Below are positions 16,144-22,863 of a stretch of DNA of 38,845 bases, piece by piece. The position numbers and the translations under genes were made by a program. Each line of letters starts with the position of its first letter. The stretch's first letter is position 1. The stretch is from assembly GCA_947364045.1 (NCBI GenBank), contig CANARN010000018.1, positions 1-38,845 on the forward strand, read 5' to 3'. A model generated the notes under the pieces. That model worked only from the letters and a program-made list of their open reading frames with translations, did no database searches and was not told where the DNA came from. The DNA comes from an uncultured Clostridia bacterium (GTDB taxonomy: Bacteria; Bacillota; Clostridia; Oscillospirales; Acutalibacteraceae).

Positions 16144-16224
16144 TTATTTATTTTTTGATTTTGCAATTAAAAAGATTATACCAACTCCGCCGAGCGCTAA
16201 AGCCAATTTCATAATTCTTTTCAT
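16144..16224 (-). CDS. 26-residue hydrophobic peptide, first gene of the GntR-ABC operon
   Basis: The frame reads MKRIMKLALALGG then VGIIFLIAKSKNK and a TAA at 16144-16146. GGAGGAG sits six bases before the ATG, the strongest site in this operon. It has a basic start, about 15 hydrophobic residues and a basic end, as expected of a single-pass membrane peptide. It lies between the regulated promoter and the GntR gene (32-bp gap). It could be a small membrane partner of the transporter or a leader whose translation affects downstream expression. Confidence 0.6.
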   Translation of the reverse strand: MKRIMKLALALGGVGIIFLIAKSKNK

Positions 16225-16252
16225 ACGCTGCTCCTCCTTAAAAATCTGTATC

Positions 16253-16310
16253 AACTGTGCTATTACAATTAGCACAGTTATATAGTACACCCGTATTTTT
16301 TATTTGTCAA
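16253..16310 (-). promoter_or_regulatory. Promoter and palindromic operator of the GntR-ABC operon
   Basis: On the minus strand TTGACA (16305-16310) and TACTAT (16282-16287) are 17 bp apart. A perfect 10-bp palindrome, AACTGTGCTA (16253-16262) and TAGCACAGTT (16270-16279) with a 7-bp centre, covers the expected start point. This position would block initiation when occupied. Confidence 0.82.
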
Positions 16311-16345
16311 TATATTTTGTATTAAAGTTTTATTAAGATGTTTTA

Positions 16346-16374
16346 TTGACTATACCTTTACTATAAAGTATAAT
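16346..16374 (+). promoter_or_regulatory. Promoter of the GH43-like gene
   Basis: TTGACT (16346-16351) and a perfect TATAAT (16369-16374) have a 17-bp spacer, 22 bp before the TTG start codon. Confidence 0.8.
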
Positions 16375-16395
16375 TCATTTGAAAGGGTGGTAAAA

Positions 16396-17325
16396 TTGGC
16401 TTATTTGTTTGTTCATTTTAAAGAAAAAATCACGCCTGACGGAGAGCAGGTTTACTTTTCCGTTTCAAAGGACGCATATAATTTTGAAAAGCTAAACGGC
16501 GGCGAGCCGATACTCACAAGTACCAAAGGTGAAAAAGGCTGCCGTGATATTGAAATTGTCCGTTTGCACACAGGCGGGTTTATAATTATTACAACTGACC
16601 TTTGCATTGTTCACCGAATGGACGAAAATTACAATGTAAATTGGAAAGAAATCAATTCAAGCGGCAGTAAATGCTTTTGCGCGTGGCGTACCCCTGATTT
16701 AATAAATTTCGGCGAGCAGGAGCTTTTACCGGTGGGCAGAGAGGATTTCGGCTGTATGTGGGCGCCTGAGGTCTTTTTTGACAAGGAAAATGAGGAATAT
16801 CTAATACACTGGGGGTCGACCGTAAAAGGAGATAACTTTACACATATGATTATCTTCTGCTGTGTAACAAAAGATTTCAAAACCTTTTCAGAGCCTAAGC
16901 CGTTCTTCCAAAAGGACAATGAAATTCTTGACTCTCATATAACAAAAATCGGGGATACATATCACTTATTCTATAAAAACTCCGACCGTCCCGCTATGAA
17001 TATGCACGCAACGTCAAAATCTCTGTACGGACCGTATATTAACGATAAAGATTTTGAAAATTATATGGCTACCCTCGAAAAGCCCGGCGCATACGAAGCG
17101 CCGACAACATACGCCTTGCCTGACGGCAAATGGTGCCTTATGCTCGACTTTTTCGGCTGTGAAAAGGAAAAAATGGGATATGTCCCGTTTGTATCAAGCA
17201 CCCCGGGCGACAGCAGCTTTAAAATGTGCAAGGAAAAGTTCTCATTCCCCTACGGCTTTAAGCACGGCAAGGTAATTGAGATTACCGATGAAGAGTACAG
17301 CAGGCTTAAAGATTATTATAAATAA
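16396..17325 (+). CDS. GH43-like five-bladed beta-propeller glycosidase, cytoplasmic
   Basis: The 309-aa protein starts at TTG 16396, eight bases after AAAGGG; the GTG at 16387 overlaps that site. It lacks a signal peptide. Clan GH-F features are visible: GCRDIEIVRL (candidate base D51), MWAPEVFFD (WAPE 122-125), ILDSHITKIGDTYHLFYKN (candidate D179), and GAYEAPTTY (candidate acid E234). Family members hydrolyse arabinose- or xylose-containing oligosaccharides. A cytoplasmic location suggests action on imported short sugars. No sugar transporter or other glycosidase is beside it, and the exact subfamily is uncertain. Confidence 0.75.
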   Translation: MAYLFVHFKEKITPDGEQVYFSVSKDAYNFEKLNGGEPILTSTKGEKGCRDIEIVRLHTGGFIIITTDLCIVHRMDENYNVNWKEINSSGSKCFCAWRTPDLINFGEQELLPVGREDFGCMWAPEVFFDKENEEYLIHWGSTVKGDNFTHMIIFCCVTKDFKTFSEPKPFFQKDNEILDSHITKIGDTYHLFYKNSDRPAMNMHATSKSLYGPYINDKDFENYMATLEKPGAYEAPTTYALPDGKWCLMLDFFGCEKEKMGYVPFVSSTPGDSSFKMCKEKFSFPYGFKHGKVIEITDEEYSRLKDYYK

Positions 17326-17381
17326 AAATATGCGAAAAAAGCGGCGGATAAAAACGATAAATAAATTACATCAGATAAATA

Positions 17382-17410
17382 AAAAAGCAAGCCGAAAGAC
17401 TTGCTTTTTG
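17382..17410. terminator. Terminator after the GH43-like gene
   Basis: The stem AAAAGCAAG / CTTGCTTTT (17383-17408) with an 8-nt loop is flanked by A-run and T-run, 57 bp after the stop. Confidence 0.8.
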
Positions 17411-17418
17411 CGCTTTTA

Positions 17419-17494
17419 CAGGGAACGGTTTTATCCGTTCCGCCATTGATTTAAATTTGATTTTGCATTTCGGAATACATAAATACATTCCCTG
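17419..17494. repeat. Palindromic repeat related to the GTAGGG family (CAGGGAACGG type), copy 5
   Basis: The left part GGAACGGTTTTATCCGTTCC forms a hairpin and the right part contains GGAATACATAAATACATTCC; the outer ends are CAGGG and CCCTG. The same two-hairpin plan, with nearly the same bases, recurs at 37171-37267. Confidence 0.65.
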
Positions 17495-17525
17495 CGGAAA
17501 AATACCGCCGCAAAACATTTATATT

Positions 17526-18017
17526 TTACATCGATGATGACGCAGCGCTCTGAGCCGCCGCCAAGCAAGCGTCAATTATCAGAACAACAGCGAGAGCATC
17601 AACATCGTTCACACCGTCTGCTGTGTTTATTTCATAAGCGTCGCCAAATGTGAACCATTGCTTTGAAACAGCGGCAACCGTTCCGTTCGCAGAAGAAATT
17701 TCATATTCGTGAGCAAAAAAATCGCCCTCAACCTCCCAGCCGAATCCGTCAACAGAATAAGACTGATGAAAAAACGTAAAGTTTTTAACTACCTGAGCTA
17801 TATCCTCGCCGTTTTTGCTGATAAAATATTTCGGCAGAAAGCTCATCAGCTTTTGATGTATGTAGCAAATCTCATTTTTCTGCAAGTTGTAGATATGAAG
17901 CTTTTTCCCGAAAGAAAAGATTTCGCCCTCTACATAATATTTGTCATTCCCGTTTTCATCGTAAACCGTAAAGCTGTCACCCCATGAAAACACCTTTTGC
18001 TTTAAATACAGTTTCAT
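17526..18017 (-). CDS. LURP-one-related / YxjI-like protein
   Basis: The 163-aa protein has the tubby-like barrel seen in LURP-one-related proteins. It begins LYLKQKVFSWGDSFTVYDENG, read here in pieces as KQKVFSWGD and FTVYDENGNDKYYVEG, followed by FSFGKKLHIYNL. Later come FFAHEYEI, VAAVSKQWFTFGDAYEI and the closing DALAVVLIIDACLAA. The family (YxjI in Bacillus) may bind membranes or phospholipid, but its role is unsettled. The start codon has GGGGTGG upstream and a promoter at 18049-18077 precedes it. Confidence 0.85.
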   Translation of the reverse strand: MKLYLKQKVFSWGDSFTVYDENGNDKYYVEGEIFSFGKKLHIYNLQKNEICYIHQKLMSFLPKYFISKNGEDIAQVVKNFTFFHQSYSVDGFGWEVEGDFFAHEYEISSANGTVAAVSKQWFTFGDAYEINTADGVNDVDALAVVLIIDACLAAAQSAASSSM

Positions 18018-18048
18018 AAACCCACCCCTAAAAATTTTTTCTGATTAC

Positions 18049-18077
18049 AGTATAGCAGATTTTTATATCGTCTGCAA
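18049..18077 (-). promoter_or_regulatory. Promoter of the LURP-one-related gene
   Basis: On the minus strand TTGCAG (18072-18077) and TATACT (18049-18054) have a 17-bp spacer, about 32 bp before the start codon. Confidence 0.7.
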
Positions 18078-18108
18078 CGGATAAACCGCAGTACGCAAAA
18101 TCAACCGC

Positions 18109-18339
18109 CTACTGTCTGTGATAAATTCTGCGGTCAGTCTTATTTTCATAATAATTTATAAGGTACTGTCCGGTGCTTCTTGAATCACGCTCCATATCAC
18201 GCAGAATTTTGATATCACGGCTCACCTCGTAAAATCTTATTCCCTCAAGCCCATTCAGCTTATCGGAGAGTGCAGTTTTACGTTTTTTAAGCTCGTCCGC
18301 ACAAATTATGTACTCTTCGCCAAGTTCCCGTAAGGTCAT
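18109..18339 (-). CDS. 76-aa protein of unknown function under LexA control (SOS gene)
   Basis: The start is ATG 18339, with a perfect AGGAGG just upstream. The protein is highly charged and helical: LRELGEEYIICADELKKRKTAL (read as two helices), a second helix around FYEVSRDIKILRDMERD, and a C-terminal TGQYLINYYENK. There is no membrane segment, so this is not a YneA-like division inhibitor, which would have a membrane anchor and LysM domain. I do not recognise a named family. A perfect Firmicute SOS box overlaps its transcription start region, so it should be induced by DNA damage. It is probably monocistronic, since the LURP-one-related gene downstream has its own promoter. Confidence 0.75.
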   Translation of the reverse strand: MTLRELGEEYIICADELKKRKTALSDKLNGLEGIRFYEVSRDIKILRDMERDSRSTGQYLINYYENKTDRRIYHRQ

Positions 18340-18357
18340 AATTTTCCTCCTTTCTTT

Positions 18358-18408
18358 CGAACAAATGTTCGACAAGACTATAATACCTGAAAGAGAAAAA
18401 TATTTCAA
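18358..18408 (-). promoter_or_regulatory. SOS promoter: sigma-A promoter with perfect LexA box
   Basis: On the minus strand TTGAAA (18403-18408) and TATTAT (18380-18385) are 17 bp apart. CGAACAAATGTTCG at 18358-18371 fits the Bacillus/Clostridium LexA consensus CGAAC-RNRY-GTTCG at every position. It covers the expected start point, 19 bp before the gene's start codon. Confidence 0.88.
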
Positions 18409-18476
18409 TACAGGCGCGATTTACATTGTACAAAAAATCGGACAGATAAATCGTATTATGTATTGACGCATCATAC

Positions 18477-18520
18477 AAAAAAAGCCGAAACTCACTTTAA
18501 TGTGAAGCTCGGCTTTCTCT
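18477..18520. terminator. Terminator of the E2-type acyltransferase gene
   Basis: The stem AAAGCCGA / TCGGCTTT encloses a second pairing TCAC / GTGA. The minus strand ends in seven Ts, 38 bp after the acyltransferase stop. It also insulates the downstream SOS gene from read-through. Confidence 0.82.
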
Positions 18521-18557
18521 TTGTAGTATATTGATTTCCTATTTTAATATCTAACTG

Positions 18558-19463
18558 TTATATCCACCCTTTAATAACTTCGGGATTCTTGAATACCTCG
18601 TCGATTTTCTCTACAAACGGAATCAACAGTCCCATATCAACGGCGCGGTGGTCGAATATTACCGTTAATGTCATTTTTCTTCCTATGTAAATGTTGTCAT
18701 TTTCATCAACCATAGGCGTTTTCTGCGCGGCGGAAATTGCAATGGCAACAATCTGCGGCGGAATAATCTCAAGCAGAGCGCAGTCGCCGTGCCAGCCTCT
18801 CCAAAGCGAGCCGAGGTTTGAAACCGTTATTGTACCCTGCTCAATGTCATGCTTTGTAAGTCTTTCTGTTTCGGGAATTGAATAATACTCTTTTCTTGCC
18901 TTGCCGGTAAGAGTTTTAACCTTGTGCTTACCCGTTTTTGAACCGATAAGACGGCAAATTGTCTGCCCTATTTTACCGTGTTTCAAAGCCGTGAGAGTAT
19001 TGTCAAGAGATACGTCAAACATAACTTCATCCATATTTGTGTTCTTGGCTCTTCTCATTGTATCACGAATGGAGTCGTTAATCTGAGTCATTGTTTTACT
19101 GCCCATATCGTGCATATTGAGCGTCATCATATCACCGTTTTCAAAGGTAACGGGCATTGAAATGTCAATATTTTCAAAGGTTACGACTTCGCCTCTGACA
19201 AGTTTTCTGTTAAAATGAATGTGGCTGTTAATTATGGGACACGCCTTAATACCCTCAACAATAACGCGGAGCATTGCAGTATTAACAGAAATTCTGTCAG
19301 CGCCTGTTCTGCCCTCATTTATCTCTTTCATAACGTCAAAAAATCCGCTGACATCCGCCTCATAGGTAAAGCCTGCGTGGGGAACGGTTTCCCAACTCTC
19401 CGACGTCATATTTGAAACAATTTTTCTTGCAATTCCGAAATGCTCAGATTTAATGATCTTCAT
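18558..19463 (-). CDS. Free-standing 2-oxoacid dehydrogenase E2-type acyltransferase (catalytic domain only)
   Basis: The 301-aa protein starts at ATG 19463 after AAAGAAGG. It aligns with the catalytic domain of E2 acyltransferases: ISVNTAMLRVIVEGIKACP, TITVSNLGSL, and the active-site IFDHRAVDM (H272, D276; usual motif DHRxxDG). It lacks the lipoyl and E1/E3-binding domains of a true E2 and no E1 or E3 gene is nearby. The fold is shared with chloramphenicol acetyltransferase, so it may act on a small acceptor or belong to a lipoyl-independent subgroup. The Gly-to-Met change after the catalytic Asp is notable. It has its own promoter and terminator. Confidence 0.85.
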   Translation of the reverse strand: MKIIKSEHFGIARKIVSNMTSESWETVPHAGFTYEADVSGFFDVMKEINEGRTGADRISVNTAMLRVIVEGIKACPIINSHIHFNRKLVRGEVVTFENIDISMPVTFENGDMMTLNMHDMGSKTMTQINDSIRDTMRRAKNTNMDEVMFDVSLDNTLTALKHGKIGQTICRLIGSKTGKHKVKTLTGKARKEYYSIPETERLTKHDIEQGTITVSNLGSLWRGWHGDCALLEIIPPQIVAIAISAAQKTPMVDENDNIYIGRKMTLTVIFDHRAVDMGLLIPFVEKIDEVFKNPEVIKGWI

Positions 19464-19539
19464 TTTTTTGCCTTCTTTACTGAATAGAATCATATATAAA
19501 ATATAATATTTTCTTGCGAAAAGCTTCACATTGAGAGTA

Positions 19540-19568
19540 ATTTTATCACACGGTGAATAAATATTCAA
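19540..19568 (-). promoter_or_regulatory. Promoter of the E2-type acyltransferase gene
   Basis: On the minus strand TTGAAT (19563-19568) and TAAAAT (19540-19545) are 17 bp apart. An imperfect inverted repeat (CGGTGAATA / TATTCAACCG) overlaps the -35 element and spacer and could be an operator. Confidence 0.6.
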
Positions 19569-19629
19569 CCGTAAATTTATTATAAAATGATTTTTTATAA
19601 ATACAATTTTATGTGCAAATTATGTAAAA

Positions 19630-19660
19630 TAAAGCTCCCCTTTCAAAAGGAGAGCTTTAA
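19630..19660. terminator. Terminator of the MFS transporter gene
   Basis: AAAGCTCCCCTTT pairs with AAAGGAGAGCTTT (one mismatch) over a 3-nt loop. The minus strand continues with TTTATTTTA, 17 bp after the transporter stop. Confidence 0.8.
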
Positions 19661-19676
19661 AAATATAATATTATTC

Positions 19677-21203
19677 TCAGTCAGCGTTTTCTTCTTCAAT
19701 TTTATCGATAACGTCCTGCGGAATAGCCTCGCCGTGCTTAACAACGAGAATACACAGAAGTGAAAGAATAAATGCAATGGGACAATAGTAGAAGAGCGAC
19801 ATATAGGTTCCCGTAAACATACGTACAATACCGTAAATAATCGGTGTTGCAATCTGCGCCGAGAAAGTAGCCGTGTAATAATAGCCTGTAAATGTGCCGA
19901 CCTTATCCATTCCGCCGATTTCAAGAACAAGCGGAAGAGTGTTAACGGTGATAAACATATTTGCCGCACCGCCGACAATAAGAGCTACCCATATAAGAGC
20001 GCCGCTCAATGCGTCTATGCCCAAATTCTGTGTGAGAAGATATGCGCCGAATGCCGCAATAAATATAAACAGTCCGCCGAGAATGGTTTTCTTTCTGCCG
20101 AATTTCTTTCCGAGATAGCCTGCCGGTATTGCCGCAACAGCAGATGCCGCCGCAAATGCAGTTGTCATAACCGTTGCCTGAGCAGTTGTCTTGTGAAGAA
20201 CCTCCGCAGCAAACAGTGCAAAGAAAGTTGAAATTGCATTTGTTCCGCAGAAGAGGAAGAAAAGACCTGCCAGCATAAAGATAAGGCTTATTCTTTCACC
20301 CTTTGTAAGCTTTTCGGCTTTTCTCTTTGCTTTTTCTTCTTTAATAGCTTTCTTTTCAGCCTCACGCCGTGCTTTTTCATCGGCTATCTGATTCTGCTCT
20401 GCCTTAAGCTTTATTCTGCTGTCAGGTTCTTTAACAAAGAAGAGAACCACGAGCATACCGATTACCATTATAACCGAGCCTAAAAGGAAAACATAGGGGA
20501 ATGTAACATATTCGTCCCAGTCTGCCGCCTTTGAATTCGCACCCGTTACCGCACAGTAAATTACAGTTACAATAGTACCTGCAACAAGACCGAGCGCACC
20601 GCCGATGCCGCCCATAAGGTTAATAACAGCGTTACCCTCAGAGCGAAGTTCATTGGGAGTCAAGTCAGGCATAAGCGCTACAACGGGTGCGCGCCACAGT
20701 GACATTACAAATACGAACATTATAACAAACAGCATTGTAAGCGGAAGCGAGCCGACTTTTATTGCAACAATGGGGATGAGCGCAAATAAAATTGCCGACA
20801 CGGGCGCACCGTAAATTACATAAGGACGGCGCTTTCCGAAACGCGAGTGAGTGTTATCGGAAAGTTTGCCGAAAGCAGGTTGAAAAATAACACCGAAAAT
20901 ATTGTCAAAGGTCATAATAATACCGATAAACAGCGGTACAAGCGTTATTCCGCCTGCGGCAGTGCCGACATTTTCGCCGTTCGCCTCGGCAAATTTTGCA
21001 AGAGCAGGAAAAAGCTCATTCAGCTTACTGCTCCAGCTGGTAATCATTGCGCTTTCATTAAGAAGCTTATTAAGAATTTTTGTTATGTACGGGTCATAAA
21101 TTGCCCAAGCGATAGACGACGCCAAAAAACCGAATCCGGTAAGTATTGTATGCCAATAATTGAGCTTGCCGTTGTCTTTGGCGCAAAAGTATTTGCTGCC
21201 CAT
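19677..21203 (-). CDS. MFS transporter, GPH/SLC45-like sugar:cation symporter family
   Basis: The 508-aa protein has 12 predicted helices. Hallmarks are the N-terminal YWHTILTGFGFLASSIAWAIYDPYI region in pieces, PAFGKLSDNTHSRFGKRRPYVI (the GPH signature loop between helices 2 and 3), and LWRAPVVALMPDLTPNELRSEGNAV after helix 4. A long, lysine- and glutamate-rich cytoplasmic loop (around 265-305) separates the two halves. Such proteins take up oligosaccharides or glycosides with H+ or Na+. The GH43-like enzyme 2.4 kb away could use such a sugar, but a link is speculative. The RBS is AGGAGGGG. Confidence 0.88.
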   Translation of the reverse strand: MGSKYFCAKDNGKLNYWHTILTGFGFLASSIAWAIYDPYITKILNKLLNESAMITSWSSKLNELFPALAKFAEANGENVGTAAGGITLVPLFIGIIMTFDNIFGVIFQPAFGKLSDNTHSRFGKRRPYVIYGAPVSAILFALIPIVAIKVGSLPLTMLFVIMFVFVMSLWRAPVVALMPDLTPNELRSEGNAVINLMGGIGGALGLVAGTIVTVIYCAVTGANSKAADWDEYVTFPYVFLLGSVIMVIGMLVVLFFVKEPDSRIKLKAEQNQIADEKARREAEKKAIKEEKAKRKAEKLTKGERISLIFMLAGLFFLFCGTNAISTFFALFAAEVLHKTTAQATVMTTAFAAASAVAAIPAGYLGKKFGRKKTILGGLFIFIAAFGAYLLTQNLGIDALSGALIWVALIVGGAANMFITVNTLPLVLEIGGMDKVGTFTGYYYTATFSAQIATPIIYGIVRMFTGTYMSLFYYCPIAFILSLLCILVVKHGEAIPQDVIDKIEEENAD

Positions 21204-21470
21204 AAAACCCCTCCTGTAATATAATTAGTATTATTCATTATACATCATTTTGTCAGAAATAGGAAGAGAAAAAAGGAAAATAGGAAACGGCAACGCATTT
21301 TAAAGCGAAATTTGCGATGTATCATTTCACAAATCAGCTCAGCGTTTTATACATCTAAATCGTCACAAGTTAGTGCAACATACACAAATATCGTCATTTT
21401 TAACAAAAATGCCTTAAAAATCCTTTATGCAATTTTAATAAACTTTTAATAATTTTTTTGTAAAAAATGC

Positions 21471-21499
21471 TTGACAAAGAAAATTTCTTGTGCTATTAT
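21471..21499 (+). promoter_or_regulatory. Strong promoter of the 40-codon gene
   Basis: A perfect TTGACA (21471-21476) and TATTAT (21494-21499) have a 17-bp spacer. The gap behind it back to 21204 is AT-rich and holds the upstream region of the divergent MFS gene; I see no other feature in it. Confidence 0.85.
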
Positions 21500-21533
21500 A
21501 TAGCCACAACAGAAGAAAAAGGAGGCGCTCACA

Positions 21534-21656
21534 ATGTACGAGTATAACCACGAGATGCAGATTCGTGAGATGCAGCTTATTGAAGAACTCGGAAACGAAA
21601 AGTTCTCAATTAAGTCAATCCTCAAGGCAGTTGAACTTTTAAGCTTAGTTCGCTGA
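21534..21656 (+). CDS. 40-residue protein of unknown function, probably highly expressed
   Basis: GGAGG lies eight bases before the ATG. The product reads MYEYNHEMQIREMQLIEELG then NEKFSIKSILKAVELLSLVR and ends with TGA. It is charged in the first half and amphipathic in the second, with no membrane segment. The codons favour C- and G-ending forms (TAC, AAC, CAC, TTC, AAG), as in strongly expressed genes, unlike the AT-rich surroundings. With a near-consensus promoter and a structured 3' region ending in a terminator it appears to be a real stand-alone small gene. I do not recognise the family. Confidence 0.7.
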   Translation: MYEYNHEMQIREMQLIEELGNEKFSIKSILKAVELLSLVR

Positions 21657-21682
21657 CTGCCAAAAGGCTTTTGTTGCCCACA

Positions 21683-21776
21683 TTCTTGTGCGGAAAGGTT
21701 TTTCCCTAATCCCCAACATTTTTCCCTTTCCTTTTTTCATAAATATAACACCCCATTTTCCTTTACCGCACAAGAA
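21683..21776 (+). other. Long hairpin with pyrimidine-rich loop in the 3' region of the 40-codon gene
   Basis: TTCTTGTGCGG-AAAGG (21683-21698) pairs with CCTTT-ACCGCACAAGAA (21760-21776), leaving one bulge. The loop of ~60 nt is nearly all C and T. Its CCTTTTTT (about 21730-21737) can pair with AAAAAGG of the gene's own ribosome binding region. It may be a 3' regulatory RNA structure or part of a small RNA. Confidence 0.55.
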
Positions 21777-21788
21777 TTTTTATATATA

Positions 21789-21808
21789 GGCTTAAAATTA
21801 AGCCTTTT
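21789..21808 (+). terminator. Terminator of the 40-codon gene transcript
   Basis: GGCTTAA-AA-TTAAGCC is followed by TTTT. A second, stronger hairpin follows at 21843. Confidence 0.6.
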
Positions 21809-21842
21809 CTAAGTTCATAATTTTTCTCTATATAAAATTTTA

Positions 21843-21885
21843 AAAGAGGCTGTCAAAACAAAATGACAGCCCCTCTTTTTTTTGT
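21843..21885. terminator. Second, bidirectional terminator between the 40-codon gene and rnf operon
   Basis: AAAGAGG-CTGTCA pairs with TGACAG-CCCCTCTTT (small bulge). Eight Ts follow on the plus strand and an AT-rich TTTTAAAATTTTA on the minus strand. Confidence 0.85.
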
Positions 21886-21904
21886 TTAAATGAAGATGTG
21901 CAGC

Positions 21905-21967
21905 ATAGGGAAAGGATTTATCTGTTCCGTCCATATAATTTTCGGCACGTATTAATGCGTACCCTAC
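21905..21967. repeat. Palindromic repeat of the GTAGGG family, copy 6 (worn)
   Basis: The element runs from ATAGGGAAAGGATTTATCTGTTCC to GTATTAATGCGTACCCTAC. The layout equals the copies at 17419 and 37171, but the hairpins are imperfect. Confidence 0.5.
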
Positions 21968-22009
21968 AAAAAACAGCGGGAGCAAAATTTTCGCCCCCGC
22001 CCTACAATT
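21968..22009 (-). terminator. Terminator of the rnf operon (within GTAGGG-family repeat)
   Basis: On the minus strand GTAGGGCGGGGGC is followed by a hairpin GCGGGGGC / GCTCCCGC (arms 21993-22000 and 21976-21983) and TGTTTTTT. It lies 36 bp after the rnfB stop. Confidence 0.8.
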
Positions 22010-22044
22010 TTATTTAATTTATATTTACAACCGTTTAATATACA

Positions 22045-22848
22045 TTAAATCATCTTAATCAAATCGATAGCGCCCGTGGGACAAGCTTCATGGCATTTTC
22101 CGCAGCCAATGCACTTTGTATAGTCAACGTGAGCGACAAAATTTTCAACCTTAACCGCACCGTATTCACACGTCTTAACGCATTTCATACAGCCGATGCA
22201 CCCAACCTTACAGTCTTTTCTTGTCTGAGCGCCTTTATCGTGATTTTTGCACGTAACAGCCGCCATAGTCCTGTGAAGAGGCATCATTTCAATAAGACCC
22301 TTCGGGCAAGTACGAACACACATCTGACAGGCACGGCACATAATCGGATTTACCCTTGCAACGCCGTCGCAAATGTGAATTGCGTCATAAGGGCAAGCCG
22401 CAACGCAGTCGCCAAGCCCCACGCACCCGTAAGTGCAGTCTTTAGGTCCGCCGTAAAGCTGAACAGCCATTTTACAGCTGTCAACACCCTGATAGATATA
22501 TTTTTCCGTTGCATTCTGCCTATGGCCTTTGCAAAGCACAACCGCCGCTGAGGGTTCAACCTCGCCTGCCTCAACGCCCAAAACACTTGCAATAGCCTTT
22601 GCGGCATCATTTCCGCCGGGAGCGCAAAGAGCAGTATTGTCAGTTTCGCCCTTTGAGAGAGCGGCGGCGTAACCGTCGCACCCTGAAAATCCGCATGCGC
22701 CGCAGTTAGCACCGGGTAAACATTCGCGGATTTTTTCTGCCTTTTCGTCTTTAGGAACAGCCATCACAACAGAGGCGATTGCAAGACCCAGGCCTGCAAC
22801 AAGACCCGTAATTGCAACAATGGCAACTGCAATAAGAATTTTAATCAT
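22045..22848 (-). CDS. rnfB: Rnf complex subunit RnfB (multi-[4Fe-4S] electron-entry subunit)
   Basis: The 267-aa protein starts at ATG 22848, nine bases after GGGGG; a GTG two codons earlier is too close to that site. An N-terminal membrane helix (3-30) is followed by the Rnf-type cluster motif CLPGANCGACGFSGC (43-57) with C75. Two further pairs of ferredoxin motifs follow: CTYGCVGLGDCVAACPYDA / CRACQMCVRTCPKG, and CKVGCIGCMKCVKTCEYGA / CIGCGKCHEACPTGA. RnfB accepts electrons from reduced ferredoxin at the cytoplasmic face. It is the last gene of the operon, ten bases after rnfA. Confidence 0.97.
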   Translation of the reverse strand: MIKILIAVAIVAITGLVAGLGLAIASVVMAVPKDEKAEKIRECLPGANCGACGFSGCDGYAAALSKGETDNTALCAPGGNDAAKAIASVLGVEAGEVEPSAAVVLCKGHRQNATEKYIYQGVDSCKMAVQLYGGPKDCTYGCVGLGDCVAACPYDAIHICDGVARVNPIMCRACQMCVRTCPKGLIEMMPLHRTMAAVTCKNHDKGAQTRKDCKVGCIGCMKCVKTCEYGAVKVENFVAHVDYTKCIGCGKCHEACPTGAIDLIKMI

Positions 22849-22863
22849 AATCACAGTCCCCCT

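Noticed and set aside
18109-18339. YneA-type SOS cell-division inhibitor
   Set aside because: The protein has no membrane segment and no LysM domain.
21471-21810. 6S RNA or other known housekeeping RNA
   Set aside because: A clear ribosome binding site and a 40-codon frame with biased codons are present, and the long hairpin does not close the whole transcript as in 6S RNA.
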